Shown here: one piece after another, positions 1-10,733 of the stretch
Layout: every line of letters begins with the position of its first letter
How positions within the stretch are numbered: the first letter of the stretch is position 1
Source of the DNA: Beverwykella pulmonaria
Lineage: Eukaryota; Ascomycota; Dothideomycetes; Pleosporales; Melanommataceae
Length of the DNA stretch: 64,000 nt
Assembly: GCA_001599595.1 (NCBI GenBank)
Contig: BCHH01000002.1
Coordinates: 3,837,546 to 3,901,545, forward strand
Direction: 5' to 3'
The notes under the pieces: model-generated
The model's database searches: none
Seen by the model: the letters and a program-made list of their open reading frames with translations, nothing else
Told to the model about the DNA's origin: nothing
Translations under genes and position numbers: made by a program

Positions 1-137
1 TCTTGGATGAGTGGATAGAACGCACTGGTCTTTGATGGACCAAACCAGCCACGTATGTCCTTGATCGCGTCTATCTGCTTCGGCTCCTCCTGTATGGTCG
101 AAATCGCCTCTTTCACTCCATTGCTTTGAGATGGCAT
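1..137 (-). CDS. N-terminal 45 residues of an unidentified protein, cut by the window edge
   Basis: On the minus strand an ATG at 137 opens a frame that runs off the left end without a stop, giving 45 residues that begin MPSQSNGVKEA. The visible part is hydrophilic at first, then has a GWFGPSKTSAF stretch that looks like structured protein. There is no signal peptide. I do not recognise the family. It could equally be a short chance frame, because only 137 nt are visible. Confidence 0.4.
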   Translation of the reverse strand, partial: MPSQSNGVKEAISTIQEEPKQIDAIKDIRGWFGPSKTSAFYPLIQ

Positions 138-682
138 AACGCTGCTATGGGACTAGTAGGAAGGTAGTGGTAACTCCTGAAAGTATGTGAAATAAGGGTA
201 GATGGATATGCTTTGACTCAAAGCACGGTGTTATTTGGCGTAGAAAGACTCTTGATGCTCTTTACTTGATTGTGAGCTTTGCTGGTTGTCGATGAGAGGT
301 GTTTTCTGTAGCAGAAGAAGACGCTAGCTCTATGCGGAAGGCCGCTACGGAATGACGTGTTTGAATTCAAACCACACTTAGCGGGCACGTTTCGATGCAT
401 ACTCAACAATCTTGGAATGGGCACCTACCTTGGTAAGAAAAACACAAGAGTGCTTGAAATAGACAACGTAAGTGGCTATATTATCTGTCCGCCAAATTGG
501 GTACGCCGCTAAGTGTGATGCTATACATGACGTATGTATCTTTTGTTACAATGGTGCTCGGGACAAGCCGTGAATGATTCTACAGCGAAGCTACCTAGGT
601 CTTTGAGGCGGTATGCCTACCTGGCCAGATTGAGGGCAGCCATTCTATAATATATCTGAACCATCACCAGTTCTGCGCGACA

Positions 683-775
683 GCCTTATGAAGGAGCTTG
701 TTTTTAGTGAGGAATAGCCGCTCGGCAAAATCCCGCCAACGACATTCCTCACGAAAATCGAAATCCTTCGTAGAT
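683..775 (-). repeat. degenerate copy 1 of a duplicated ~93-bp segment
   Basis: The segment around 701-775 matches 5351-5446 in the same orientation, with substitutions and a 1-nt indel. The shared core is the block around gaggaatagc, then ctcggcaaaatc, then cgccaacga. Read on the minus strand, copy 2 keeps an open frame (VMNIVGGDFAEPLFL), while copy 1 shifts frame after VRNVVGG. This suggests two decaying relatives of one coding or mobile sequence. The family is unknown. Confidence 0.55.
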
Positions 776-1760
776 GCCGGAATTTAGGCCTAGAGATCCG
801 ATTCTGCCGGTGGTCATCTCGCTGCAAGACAGTGCAGCTGGATATTTGGGGAATTGTTACCGCAGAGCTACAGGGCTGCCAGGGTACCGCATCTCCACCT
901 AAAGTCTTGAGTACGAGACGTAATTTCATTTCCCCCTTCTTCTTGCAGCTTACTATCATTTCTACTAAGTGAACGTCTGGACGTGTTGTTTGTGTGAACT
1001 TAAGATGCTATTTCTCTATCTCTCTCTTTCTCTCTTTGGCTTTCACTCTCTTCACAGGTTCCCGCTGTCCCGTTCTCGTTTAGCCGAGTTCGGTCTTTGC
1101 GACGCTCGAATGAAAAGTGACAAGCATGCATGCAGGTCAACCCTCAACGCACACCTTCACCGCCTTGCAGCATAGCGATCCCCCGCAGTCAAGTCTTACG
1201 ACGCAACTTTGACGCACACTGTGTACGGAGTGCTCCGTGACCTGTTTAGGCGAGTCACGCCTTTAGCTTCGGATCGCCTCTTCTGGCACACAAGCCGATT
1301 TACCCTAAACCTCAGGCAGACGAAATATGTCAATCTCTGTGTAGCAAACCCATGTCCAAAGTCACGAGAAATAGAGTTTGACGTTAACCCAATTGCGATA
1401 AGAACTGAAGGCGTAGTGCCAAGATGCAGCGGCAGTACTTCGTCACAATTTCAAGTGGCGGAGGTTGGAACGCATGACGACGCTGAATTGTCTGGCGGCG
1501 TCGCTACCAAAGTTTCGTAGGTATGAGGATTACGATAACTCTTTTTGCAGGGAGCTAAGATTAGGCATGCAGTTATCACTGCAGGTACCTTGAGTTCAGG
1601 AAGTGTCAAAGCCTCGTGTTCAACCGCCACTGCTATTATCTCATTAATCAGACGCTCTACAAAGGAATTTTTACAATTACTAATGCAACGAAGAATACGC
1701 CAAGATAACGTCGCTAGCCAATCAGAGTCTTGCGCACAGACCACTTGAAAAAATCCTGTG

Positions 1761-2408
1761 CAGAGCGTCTGAGGTAATTTGGTAGTCGTTTGTTAGCAAC
1801 TCAGATTTGTCAATCATGAAATTTTGCTTCCTCTTGCTCTCACAGCTCACCCATAGCCTTAGGACAGGTTTTGTCCGATGGAACAGATAGCTAAACATTT
1901 GTTCTATGTACTGTTGACATTTTTACGCAATGCAGAGGCCTTAATATATGCGAGATACAGCGCCGCGTAGGGTGACTTAATTTCACAAGTCTTGTTTTAC
2001 TCCTCACTGAGCCACCATTTAACAACTAGATAGGCTATTAAAAAGCTGTAAATTAGAGCTATTTTGCTATAAGTACGCGAAACACCTCTAGCTTACAGAA
2101 ATTTGATACAAGGTGTGGTGGTAGAGTCGCATAGTCAAAGGCAAGGAGTTAATTTCTGTCACGTGACTCACCTAATCTGCAGTCAAACACTGTCGTACTT
2201 CTAAGGTCCTGCATCGCCTCCCTATGCACAATGCACAAAAAATACTAATCAAGGATGTTTTAGGCCCTCTTGCTAAAGACAAGATCTGTAGAGGACCTGT
2301 GGAGAAGCCGTGGTGGGGGAGAGATAGGTCCTTCAAAGTTGTAAGTTGAAAGACTTGTAACAAGGTGAGTTGCTTACAAAGGACTACCAAATTACCTCAG
2401 ACCCTCTG
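1761..2408. mobile_element. 648-bp non-coding element with 43-bp terminal inverted repeats (MITE-like)
   Basis: The left arm 1761-1803 and right arm 2366-2408 are reverse complements at 40 of 43 positions without gaps. Both contain gtctgaggtaatttggtag. The interior has no open frame of useful length and is partly AT-rich, so this is a non-autonomous or decayed DNA transposon. I cannot find a clean target-site duplication, and the outer boundary is blurred because the right end merges with the next palindromic element. Confidence 0.6.
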
Positions 2409-2505
2409 GAGAGATTCGCTCATTCGGTAATAATACGATAAATACGGCGCTAGTACGATGGCGGCGCTTGGCAATACGGATGAGTGGATCTCTCCAGAGG
2501 GTCTG
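2398..2505. mobile_element. 108-bp palindromic element with perfect 18-bp inverted ends
   Basis: It starts with cagaccctctggagagat at 2398-2415 and ends with its exact reverse complement at 2488-2505. Similarity continues imperfectly for about 12 more bases inward on each side. It is far too short to encode anything. It abuts and overlaps the right arm of the 648-bp element, and the outer bases of the two share the ccctctgg motif, so they may belong to one family or be nested. The CAG start recalls hAT ends, but no 8-bp target duplication is visible. Confidence 0.55.
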
Positions 2506-2785
2506 ATTAATGAGATAACACTGCTAGACTACCCGAGAAGAGTGGAAATAGGCGGAATCCTTCGGGACCACTTTGAACCCAGAGTATGGTGGCCTCAACA
2601 ACCAAACATTTCCTGGCCCAAGCAAGCCAATTAGATGTGCAATAATGAGTGGTGATAACGTTTCTGTTCAAAACGTTCTCCAGCTACACAGGGAGTATCC
2701 TGCAACGAACCCCCGCTTTTGTCCTTGCACCACAGCCCCCCCCAAAAAAACGCTCGCACTATGCTGCACGCTCATTCCTAAATCC

Positions 2786-4035
2786 CTACTCTTTCGAATG
2801 GCCTTTCATGTACATGTTCGAATTGCTCGTCTCCTCGAGCGAAGGTGGATATCCAGCGGCGTTTGATCTCAACTCCGTAGTGCTGTGAAGTTCCACTTCT
2901 TTTTGCACGTAAATTCCATCTTCCGTATCTTCTATCCTCTGCTTTTTTCTGAACGTGCTCAGTCCGTGACTGTCGCTGGTGCTCCTTCCAGTTCCATTTC
3001 GTGTGGACCAGAAGCTGGGAACAGCCTTCTGGATCAAAGGGCGAAGGGTTGGTAAACAGGCGCAAATGATGCCACAATTCAGTTCGACGACAGACCAATA
3101 TGCTGCTGGTGCATTGTCCCAGAAAGGATCTGTGGTTTTGATTCCTTTGTGTAGTGTGGAAAGCCGGATGAGGGAGATGGCACATGTACTGTCGTTTGTT
3201 AACCACTGCAACACAGCACAAGGGTATAAACTCACAAGAAACCCAGACCGAAGAGGCCCAACAAAAGTAGTTTCTGCCTCATTCGCATCTGCAGCTTGAG
3301 CACTGGAACAACAGGAATGATGAAAACCATGAAGTCGGTCACAATATTCATGCATGATGTAAGATCTGTAATTATTAGTCCCCATACTGTAGTTGGAGAT
3401 CTCGTCACTTACACCAGACTGGTAGTGTGTATATGCATTTGCCTACCATCGAGGTGGCAAATGCCGTCAGGGGCGTGCAGGAGAAACCAACAATGAACTC
3501 TTGAATGACTCCCCATGCAGCGATGAAGATGAGGAGACAAAGGCAGATCTTCTGTGTCTTTGGGCCAGGGAACAACCGGCGATATTGGATAAGGAATGAA
3601 ATCTTCGTCAGGATTTGGGCTGCATTGTAGATCATGATGTTTGCATAAAGACACTGAAACTTGTTAGCATCCGTGGCCGAAAGTACGGAGCAAAGTCCAG
3701 CATACCTTCAACTGCTTAATCGCGTCAACTGGATCTACGAACTTCGTATGGCGACCCAAACCCCAAACCACCTCTAGGAATTGTCAGTGGGCCTTCATTT
3801 GAAGGACAGTCGAGGAAGACTTACCCATCACCGTGGTAATTGAACACGCAATCGCAAGTACTTGCGCAATGCCAATCATTATATCGTCAGGACCAACAGC
3901 ATTGAGAAGAGCCTTTCGCGTGTAAAGCCTCAGTGCAACGCTCACGGTAGAAAAGACGACGAAGATAATCGCGAGGGTATTGATTAAAGGGGCCAACGTT
4001 TCCGCCTTCAAGGCAGCATCGTCAACTGTCGCCAT
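2786..4035 (-). CDS. rhodopsin-domain (PTH11-like) seven-helix membrane protein
   Basis: Five exons on the minus strand (4035-3825, 3773-3706, 3653-3413, 3365-3236, 3188-2786) join to 350 residues. Each intron is about 46-53 nt with GT..AG ends, and all phases agree. Features typical of the fungal rhodopsin-domain integral membrane family are visible: an N-terminal helix ending in LRLYTRK, the GPDDIMIG turn, a middle ISFLIQYRRLFP helix, SCMNIVTDFMV, and the late CGIICACLPTLRP block. After the last helix comes a Ser/Thr-rich cytoplasmic tail. These proteins are thought to be plasma-membrane receptors; the ligand is unknown. The last intron (3235-3189) restores the helix GLGFFTCAISLIRL, which is broken if it is left unspliced. 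Confidence 0.85.
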
Positions 4036-6173
4036 AGTTGAAGGCTTCTAAAAAAACCAATGGCCCGAAGAAGTGGTAGTGAGCAGTCTTGTTCTTATTC
4101 TCTTCGGTTGAACCAGACGGATGGAAACAAGGAAGATATATGGCGCATCGTAAGGTAAGGACATCGACGATTTTCCTCGAATGCAGCGGAGAGATATGGG
4201 ACCCTGAACGTATTTGGCAGTGTTCCGTTCACACCCTGTGTGACAAAACGTAGCGCGAAACTTAATATCATGGACATTTACCAGGATCACCACTGGGAAC
4301 GAGGATCCTCAGCTACGGGCATAGGCTGAATCATGCAGTGATATTATCCGACCAACAGGAAGCCGCCATACAGGCTGGGGAATTTTGGACCTGTCTGCCT
4401 CTCCAGGTGCAAGTGACGCAAAAGGCACATTCACTTTACAATATTCCTTGAGGTCTGAACAAACTTCATGCTTCAAGAAACATGTCACCTGCAGGTGGCT
4501 TTGGATATAGTTCACACAGTGTGGAACTCTTCATCAGTTATAGATTGACAATGGTGTGCCATCCCCCGCATAATCTCCAGGGCTAGTCGCGATTACAGCT
4601 AGGAGAGGCTTAGATGAGCGCGCGTATGTAACGGTTTGACGCGAAGAAGAGACTTTGGCTTATCCTAAAAGACACTTGACAGGCACTTTGACAGGGCGGA
4701 TTCCCTCCACTAACCTCATATAGAGTAGTTCAGGGTAGCTGTCACTGAAGATGGACCAGGTCTAGACACAGCCGCTGGCGGTCGCGTGAAGCCTTGTGGA
4801 GGCAAGATTTTGGCATTGACATTTCGCGTTCCAAGCAATCATAAGTGGCTTGACGTTAAGAGCTCATGAACACTGACTGCGCACGGAGTCGCGTGGGGAT
4901 TTTACTCGTGCACCAATGTGGTCACTGCGCAAGGCGAGGCTTGTCCAACCCAACATGAAGTCCATCCGCCTCTTTCATTTACACATCATCCTCAAAAAAA
5001 TGCGTCAACTACACCTGTACTTCTCCATGCATCCGGCACAACTCTCGCTATCTCTTTGCAAGTAATGGCACAACGCGCTCAAACACGCCCAAAGAAAGGA
5101 CAAGCTTTTCGACACAATCCCACCTCCGCGGAGCACCGTCCTCATCGGTACTTCACAGCCCAACTCCAAAGGAACTGTTGGCGTCACCCATCGATTGGTG
5201 ACATGTCGCGCATGTGATCAGCTGGGTGAACATGAGTCGCTCCTCGGAGGTTTCAAGAACCTGGATTCGGGGAACTGGCTCAGAAGACATCGGATCTGCG
5301 CTTGGCTGGCGACGAAAATCGGATAAGGGATTTCCACAGCCAAGGTAAGATCCTTTGCGAAGGTGCTCTTTTTTTGTGAGGAATAGCGGCTCGGCAAAAT
5401 CTCCGCCAACGATATTCATCACAAAAACGAGCTCCTTCGTACATGAATCGCATCCGGTGATACTTTTCCTGTGCCCAACTTTACCTCCGTCCCCACAAGT
5501 CACTTTCATCTTCCGTTGAGCTAGGAGGCTTGTCTAAAATGGAGCCATATCTTCGGTCTCTCTGCAGGTGCGTATGCGAAGAGAGCAGGGTATCTTGCGC
5601 CACACGCTCGTATGCTGTTCCCGAAGATATACCGATATGATGCCGTGCTGCTATGTGGACCCTCCTGTTAGCGAATTACATGCTGTCAAGCGTAGGAAAT
5701 CCCCAAGATAACAAGTTCTCTGACACGCGGCCGTGGGGGAGATCGGCCCCATGTACGCCTCATGCACCTATGCTGAACCATTATTGTTGTTTGCTGGACT
5801 TCTACCCAATGGCTTCATCTGTGTGTGTTCGAATAGTAGCTTTTTTTCAAAGATCGAGTAAGGAATACAAAAGGAACAGATAGTGTATGTGTCACCAGAG
5901 GACGGGAAAGAAGAGTCAATGCCAAGGGGTACTTTTTGACCATTCGACGTCGAGCGGGCTCATCCAGATTACCTCGATACGAGTCACAACTGCTCGTTGC
6001 ACCAAGACTTATCGTCTATTTTGTCCGTCTCAAACGCTGCCTCTCAGTGTTGTACCCGCAGACGCATCTCCCTACTCCTTTCCTTGCCAGAAAGTTTTCC
6101 TCTTTCTCCCACCAGAAACCTTCCTATTCCCTTTTCATCAGATAATACTCTTACTCTATTAACCCCCAACCCC
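4036..6173. other. intergenic, no convincing gene
   Basis: This lies upstream of the rhodopsin-like gene. Only short frames are present. The longest sensible one (5153-5509, minus, 118 aa, starting MKVTCGDGGKV) contains copy 2 of the duplicated segment; it has several Cys residues, no signal peptide and no family I recognise. A pyrimidine-rich stretch runs from about 6030 to 6350. Confidence 0.5.
5351..5446 (-). repeat. copy 2 of the duplicated ~95-bp segment
   Basis: Direct-orientation relative of 683-775, about 4.7 kb away. On the minus strand it lies inside an open frame of 118 codons (5153-5509), so this may be the better-preserved copy. Confidence 0.5.
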
Positions 6174-6705
6174 CTACTCCCTCCTCGGCAACGACATTCC
6201 ATTCCTCACCCCACCACCCTCCTCCATATCCTCATCAAAAACAATCGAAACTCTCGACTCCAGCACAGTTCTCTCCTCGCCCCTCTTATCCATCCCTCTT
6301 TCCACTTCCTCTACTGCATTCTGCATCGCCCTCTCCCTCCTCTTCCTCCTCAAATAGCAAATCCCGAGTACCCCGACAAATACGAGGGCGAGGGCGAGCA
6401 GTCCGACCGAGACGGAGATACCGATTTTGGCTTCGGGGCTAAGAACTCGGGGGGGCTGAGCTGGTGGGACGGAGGACGTTGATATTGCAGGGTGTGCAAT
6501 TGTCGGGGAGGATGTTGAGGTGGGATAAGGGGGAAGCGGCGATGTGGCGCTGTCGATGCGTAAAAGTATCGGTGTGGGAGAGGAGACGTGGAGCGGTGGT
6601 GGGGAAGTAAATGTTGCTAACGTTGGCGTTTCGAAAGGAATCGGTGCGAAAGTGCCTGTGCAATGCTGGTGGATGTCAGCGATTCCCCCCCCCCCCCCCC
6701 CCCCC
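6174..6705 (-). CDS. C-terminal part of a single-pass membrane protein, 5' end lost at an assembly gap
   Basis: The minus-strand frame enters from the gap and runs about 170 residues to a stop at 6174. It shows, in order, a long Pro/Ser/Thr-rich stalk (likely O-glycosylated), one hydrophobic helix (IGISVSVGLLALALVFVG), a basic stop-transfer RRKRRER, and an acidic cytoplasmic tail of about 55 residues. This is the architecture of fungal type I surface proteins such as WSC-type sensors or mucin-like proteins. The extracellular domain that would name it is missing. The Gly run at the visible start is encoded by the C homopolymer and may be wrong in length, so the frame upstream is unknown. Confidence 0.65.
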
Positions 6706-6715
6706 NNNNNNNNNN
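6685..6715. other. 21-nt poly-C run followed by a 10-N assembly gap
   Basis: Positions 6685-6705 are all C and 6706-6715 are N. The homopolymer probably stopped sequencing or assembly. The true gap length is not known. Confidence 0.95.
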
Positions 6716-8117
6716 CCAAAGGCAAACATCGACCTTCATATTAAGAAGTTTTACATACCAAACACAAAGGCTCACTATCTATCACAACCCCATAGACCGC
6801 CCACACGTTGCTAGAAAAAATTATGCCTAGGACGAGAGTCTTAACGAGTACAAACATAGCGCCTATCATCCCCAGAGGCTCACGGAAACCTAGATGCTAG
6901 AAGAGACAAGGATATTGTTACAAAAGAGGGGAGCATCTATTGTTATATGTGCCTCCAAGTCTCCAGCAGACAAAAATTGCATTGTAATTATCGTGCATGA
7001 TGGACCTGCAGTAGCACATCTTACCACCACACAACCCTACACCGCAAAACGTCTGTTCGAGTTAGCCCGCCTCGCTAATACTAATACACAGACTCTACTC
7101 ATTGTCAAGATTGCGTGAAAGATTGGAAGATTTGTTTGCTGCTCCGTTATTGTTTGTTGTGTGGCGGATCAAAAATTTCAAGTGTGCGTTGTCGTTGGGT
7201 ACGACGTCTGTCGTGTAACGGCTCAACGGTTTCGATCTGCGCTGATCTCCATTTGCAAGGAAGAGTAGGTTTGAGAAACATGACAGATCAGTTCAAAAAG
7301 TCTCTTACCTTCTCCCGCTAGAGCGCTTGGTTTCGTCTCAAGGTCTTGTTGCTCTGCGGGCTCCAACCTAGTGTGTTTAACTTTGTACTGTGGCACATTC
7401 CTTCCCCAAGTTCGGCGACAAACATTCACTAGTCCCTGCGGTGGCATAGGAGAGGAAGAGAATTTTGTCCGGCCTAGTTTGTGGTTGTAGGAAGTTCATA
7501 TCGCAACTATCAAACTCCAGCAATTGGTGATGCGTCGGGTATAGAACTCAAGTCCTGAGTCTCTGGCTTGCTGCTTCTAGACGCAGACTTCCTTCACTTT
7601 CACATCTTTGGCAAGATACACATCCTGGTCCTAAATGTCGTCTCTGAGTGTGGTTAGATGGCAGCTCCTAACGTTGTCCTGATGGTACGCATTTGTTGGT
7701 ATACGACACGTGGAGTCTCAATCGAACTCAAATGCTTCGGCGGTAGTGAATGGACGAGAGATAGGGATGGTCTTCCTACTGTAGCTAAGATACGATCTGC
7801 AGTTGGAGATAGGGATGGTCTTCCTACTGTAGCCGAGGTACGATCTGCAGTTGGAGAAAGGGATGAAGAGTTGATGCGTACTTGAAGTCGACGACAAGCT
7901 GGCATCCCGAGCTATTTTAAACAGGGCACGGTCTTGACGTGAACTCAAAGCCAAACTGGAACAGGTTTGTGGACGGAAAGCTTCATATACGCCTTTCACG
8001 CAGCGACATAAAATTTGGTTACACATCCTTTGTACTCCCTCCTATGAGCCAAGACGCGCTCAGATGGAGGCTTTCATCTTACATAAGCTTTCCTTCGCTC
8101 GTCGGATTCACATACGG
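6716..8117. other. intergenic, possibly with missing exons of the gapped gene
   Basis: Any upstream exons of the membrane protein at 6174 would lie at the left of this stretch on the minus strand, but I see no frame with a signal peptide or known domain. The region contains a 48-bp tandem repeat at 7758-7864. Confidence 0.4.
7758..7864. repeat. 48-bp tandem repeat, 2.2 copies
   Basis: Units start at 7758 and 7806 (agatagggatggtcttcc...), with a short third start near 7854. The period is a multiple of three, and on the plus strand it stays open as two 16-residue units (DGLPTVAKIRSAVG and DGLPTVAEVRSAVG) within a 75-codon frame. The minus strand is open too, so coding status is undecided. Confidence 0.75.
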
Positions 8118-9186
8118 CTATTTCGCCTCCCCACTCTTCGTCCCCGCAAACGGACAACCGACCCCGTCAAGGAGATCATCCTTGCTTATCCCCATCTCCT
8201 TCAAATGCTCCTCCACATTTACGACTGACGTCGGCTTCTGCTCGATCTCGACGCTCCTCTCGCTGTCCAGCGCTTGGTCGGGACTCAAATTCTTATCCAC
8301 AGCTTCCTTCTTGACCACGCCGGTGGGCGCAATCTGTCGAAACATGTCCAGCGGGTCGAACCAGGTGCGGACGGACTGGAGCCGGACCTTGTCGTCGACG
8401 GTGGCGACGGTGACGCCTTGGATGTCGATGATGCCGCCATGGGCAGCGGCGGTGACTTTTTCGCCTTTGCTGTGGGGATGTTAGTACCTTATCCCGATTA
8501 GGAACAAGAAAGAGGAAAAGAGCATCACGCACTTATTGAACCCCACATAGTCATTCTTCATGGTTCCCCAATGTCTCCACCGGAACGAGACGGTCGGCGG
8601 CCCGCTGTACACTTCCAGCACCTCCCACGCAAACGTCGGCATCATGCGCTTGAACGTCTTGTGGCTGCTTGAAAAGTCAGAGTACTCGGGGCTGTAATAC
8701 TCGCTTGGCGAGATGATAGCGTTATAGGTCCCCTGCTCCAGCATGTACTCTCCGGTTTGCGGTGCGGAACCATTGATGGCGAAAGTGTAGTTTGGTTTGT
8801 CGATGGTGCGCCAGTCGTCCAGTGAGAGTTTGAACGAGGCTTCAACTTCCCAGTTTTTGACTAGGTTCTCAACGAGCTGGGGGAGGGAAGCGGCTTCGTG
8901 GGTCATCCGTTTTGCTGGGTTAGGGTTAGTGTCGATGTACATGGCAAGTGGACAATTGGCTGTCGAAGCGTGAGGGAAAATAGAGACGGTTCACAATGCA
9001 AAGAATGGCGTTGGCGAAGGGAAACTCACTCTCCGCATACACCTTTCTCGTCTTCGAATAATCGGGCGCCCGACCGTACCGCCACTTCGCATGCGAGTCT
9101 TTCAGCACGGCATCAGGGTCGGTCAGGTAGTCAGGGAGTGCGGGGGGCTGCTCAGCCGGTTGGGGTTGGACGTCTGCTGCTGCCAT
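8118..9186 (-). CDS. pathogen-related protein homologue (NTF2/SnoaL-like fold)
   Basis: Three exons (9186-9030, 8914-8533, 8469-8118) give 296 residues; the introns have consensus ends and the second has a TACTAAC branch point. The protein resembles the family named after the barley pathogen-related protein: DPDAVLKD..AKWRYGRAPDYSK near the N-terminus, LPQLVENLVKNWEVEAS, the FAWEVLEVYSGPPTV block near residue 165, then RWRHWG and the IIDIQGVTVATV strand followed by a WFDPLDMFRQ segment. Its biochemical role is not established; the fold is a small alpha+beta cone that often binds hydrophobic ligands. I chose the ATG at 9186 because it begins the conserved N-terminus in good context (aacaATGG); an in-frame upstream ATG at 9291 would add an unlikely leader. 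Confidence 0.85.
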
Positions 9187-9367
9187 TGTTGCGTGAATGA
9201 AGAAAAAGAGACGAGACGAGAAGCTGGGCCCTGTATTTAGTAGGGCGGGGAAGGAAGGTAAGCTGCAGAAGGAGTACAGTCTAGACGACAAATGATGATT
9301 TCGGAATGAAGGTAAGAAGTGAAAAGGGAAAATAAGAGAGCTGGGCTTTCACTCCTCCGACATGCGG

Positions 9368-9376
9368 ATATATATA
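9368..9376 (-). promoter_or_regulatory. possible TATA box of the pathogen-related-protein gene
   Basis: ATATATATA lies about 180 bp upstream of the ATG at 9186 in otherwise mixed sequence. The position fits a core promoter, but the start site is not known. Confidence 0.35.
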
Positions 9377-10205
9377 CTCGCATCTAGAACGCAGATAAGC
9401 CGTCCATATCCCCGGTCTATTAAACGCAGCCGCGTGACACGAAGAGGAGACGTGCTGCAGCTAAGATTCCCTATACGATTCGCCTGTTGCACCTTTCTGT
9501 GAGCGAAGGGATGTGGATATGAGAAAATTTCACGGCTGTTGACACACCGAGTGCTAGACCAGAGCCATCACGGCGGGGCGCTGCTCGTTCGGAAGCGAAG
9601 GGGGTCGGGACGCTGTTCTAGTCGCGCGTAACGGGGCTTTGGACGGGTGGGTGACAAGGGAAGCCGACGGTGACGTTTGGTAGTTGGCGAGAAGGCATCG
9701 CTACAAATCGTCCAGCCTCGCAGATCACGGTCTAGCGTATAATCCGACATGTCAACCGCTTCTACGAGGCCGTCGACTACAGCACGTCTGTCCCTTTCAA
9801 CAACGTGCTCTAGGGTCTCTGGAACGTCGACGGGTATATACGATAGTTTGGGGCAAAGGCCTCCTCGTGGCCTAGCAGCAAGGAGTCTGTTGATCTTTAG
9901 AAGCCGCGGATGAGGCGCTTGTGGAGATCGCGCGGGCTGATTGGGCGGGAAGTGCACCGGGCCGCGCCCGACCGCAAAGCTAAGAGATAGGCGAGGCGAA
10001 CATCAAACTTTGGTTCAACGCTGGCCCGAGATGCGAAACAAGGGTGCTAGAAAGTGTGGCGTTGGAGCTGAAGGTGGGATTGCAGAGCCCTACATTAGTA
10101 CGGAATGAGGGAGGACCGGAGAGGAAAAGTTCGGTGGTGCCAGCAAGTGTCCGAGGTAAGGTGAACAAGGCTTGAGATATTCGATACCAGAAAGACACAG
10201 GAAGG

Positions 10206-10733
10206 AGGGCACACCGCCCTCCCTTGATCAAGCGGGCAGTACTAGTCAGTACTATCCGTGTGTCTTCCATACATGTCGTTAGTTTCTAGACCAATTTTAC
10301 CTGTGCGGTGGCTCGCGCTAGTCACTTGTTCATGCGAGGGTTGTATACTCAAGCGCCCGGGCAGTCTGAGAGCCACGTTTTCACCACCCCACCCAATTGG
10401 TCAATTTTGCCTGTGATTTGCAGACAGTCCGGTTTAACCGAGTATGAGCAGGTGAATTCTCCACAGCTAGTAGGTCTAGAAGAATTTTGAACCCCAAGAA
10501 GAAGCTGATAAGCAAAAACGAATTGAAAACTCGCACCTATCGTCGGAGCCGGTTAGTGTGGTCGTCTGGTCCCCCAACATCGTGATCTACTGGTACACCG
10601 CCGTCCCATGAACAAAGTGACTAGCACGAGCCACAACACATGTGACATTTGTATGGAACACTAATGATATGTATGGAAGACGCACGGATAGCGCTAGTCA
10701 CCTACTCACGTCTTTATTCATGGGAGGGCCGTG
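10206..10733. repeat. nested imperfect palindrome (~530 bp), probable decayed inverted-repeat element
   Basis: Two pairs of arms are nested. The outer pair is 10251-10275 with 10668-10691 (core tatggaagac.cacggatag), and weaker similarity extends it to 10206 and 10733 (gggaggg). The inner pair is 10309-10334 with 10607-10633 (core ggctcg.gctagtcact). A further direct copy of gcgctagtcac sits at 10691-10701. No coding capacity is seen. The structure suggests a foldback or MITE element, possibly two nested insertions. Confidence 0.55.

Larger units (their letters stand above)
138..2785. other. gene-poor region with repeats
   Basis: No frame in this stretch looks like a conserved protein. It holds one copy of a duplicated segment (683-775), a 648-bp inverted-repeat element (1761-2408) and a 108-bp palindromic element (2398-2505). 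The interior around 1880-2160 is AT-rich and full of stops, as expected of decayed repeat DNA. Confidence 0.6.

Noticed and set aside
3154..3235. Reading through the last intron of the first rhodopsin-like gene
   Set aside because: The unspliced frame is open but inserts residues in the middle of a membrane helix; splicing at 3235-3189 gives a continuous family-like helix.
6685..6705. Poly-C run as a CRISPR or regulatory repeat
   Set aside because: It is a simple homopolymer next to an assembly gap in a fungal genome; there is no array structure.
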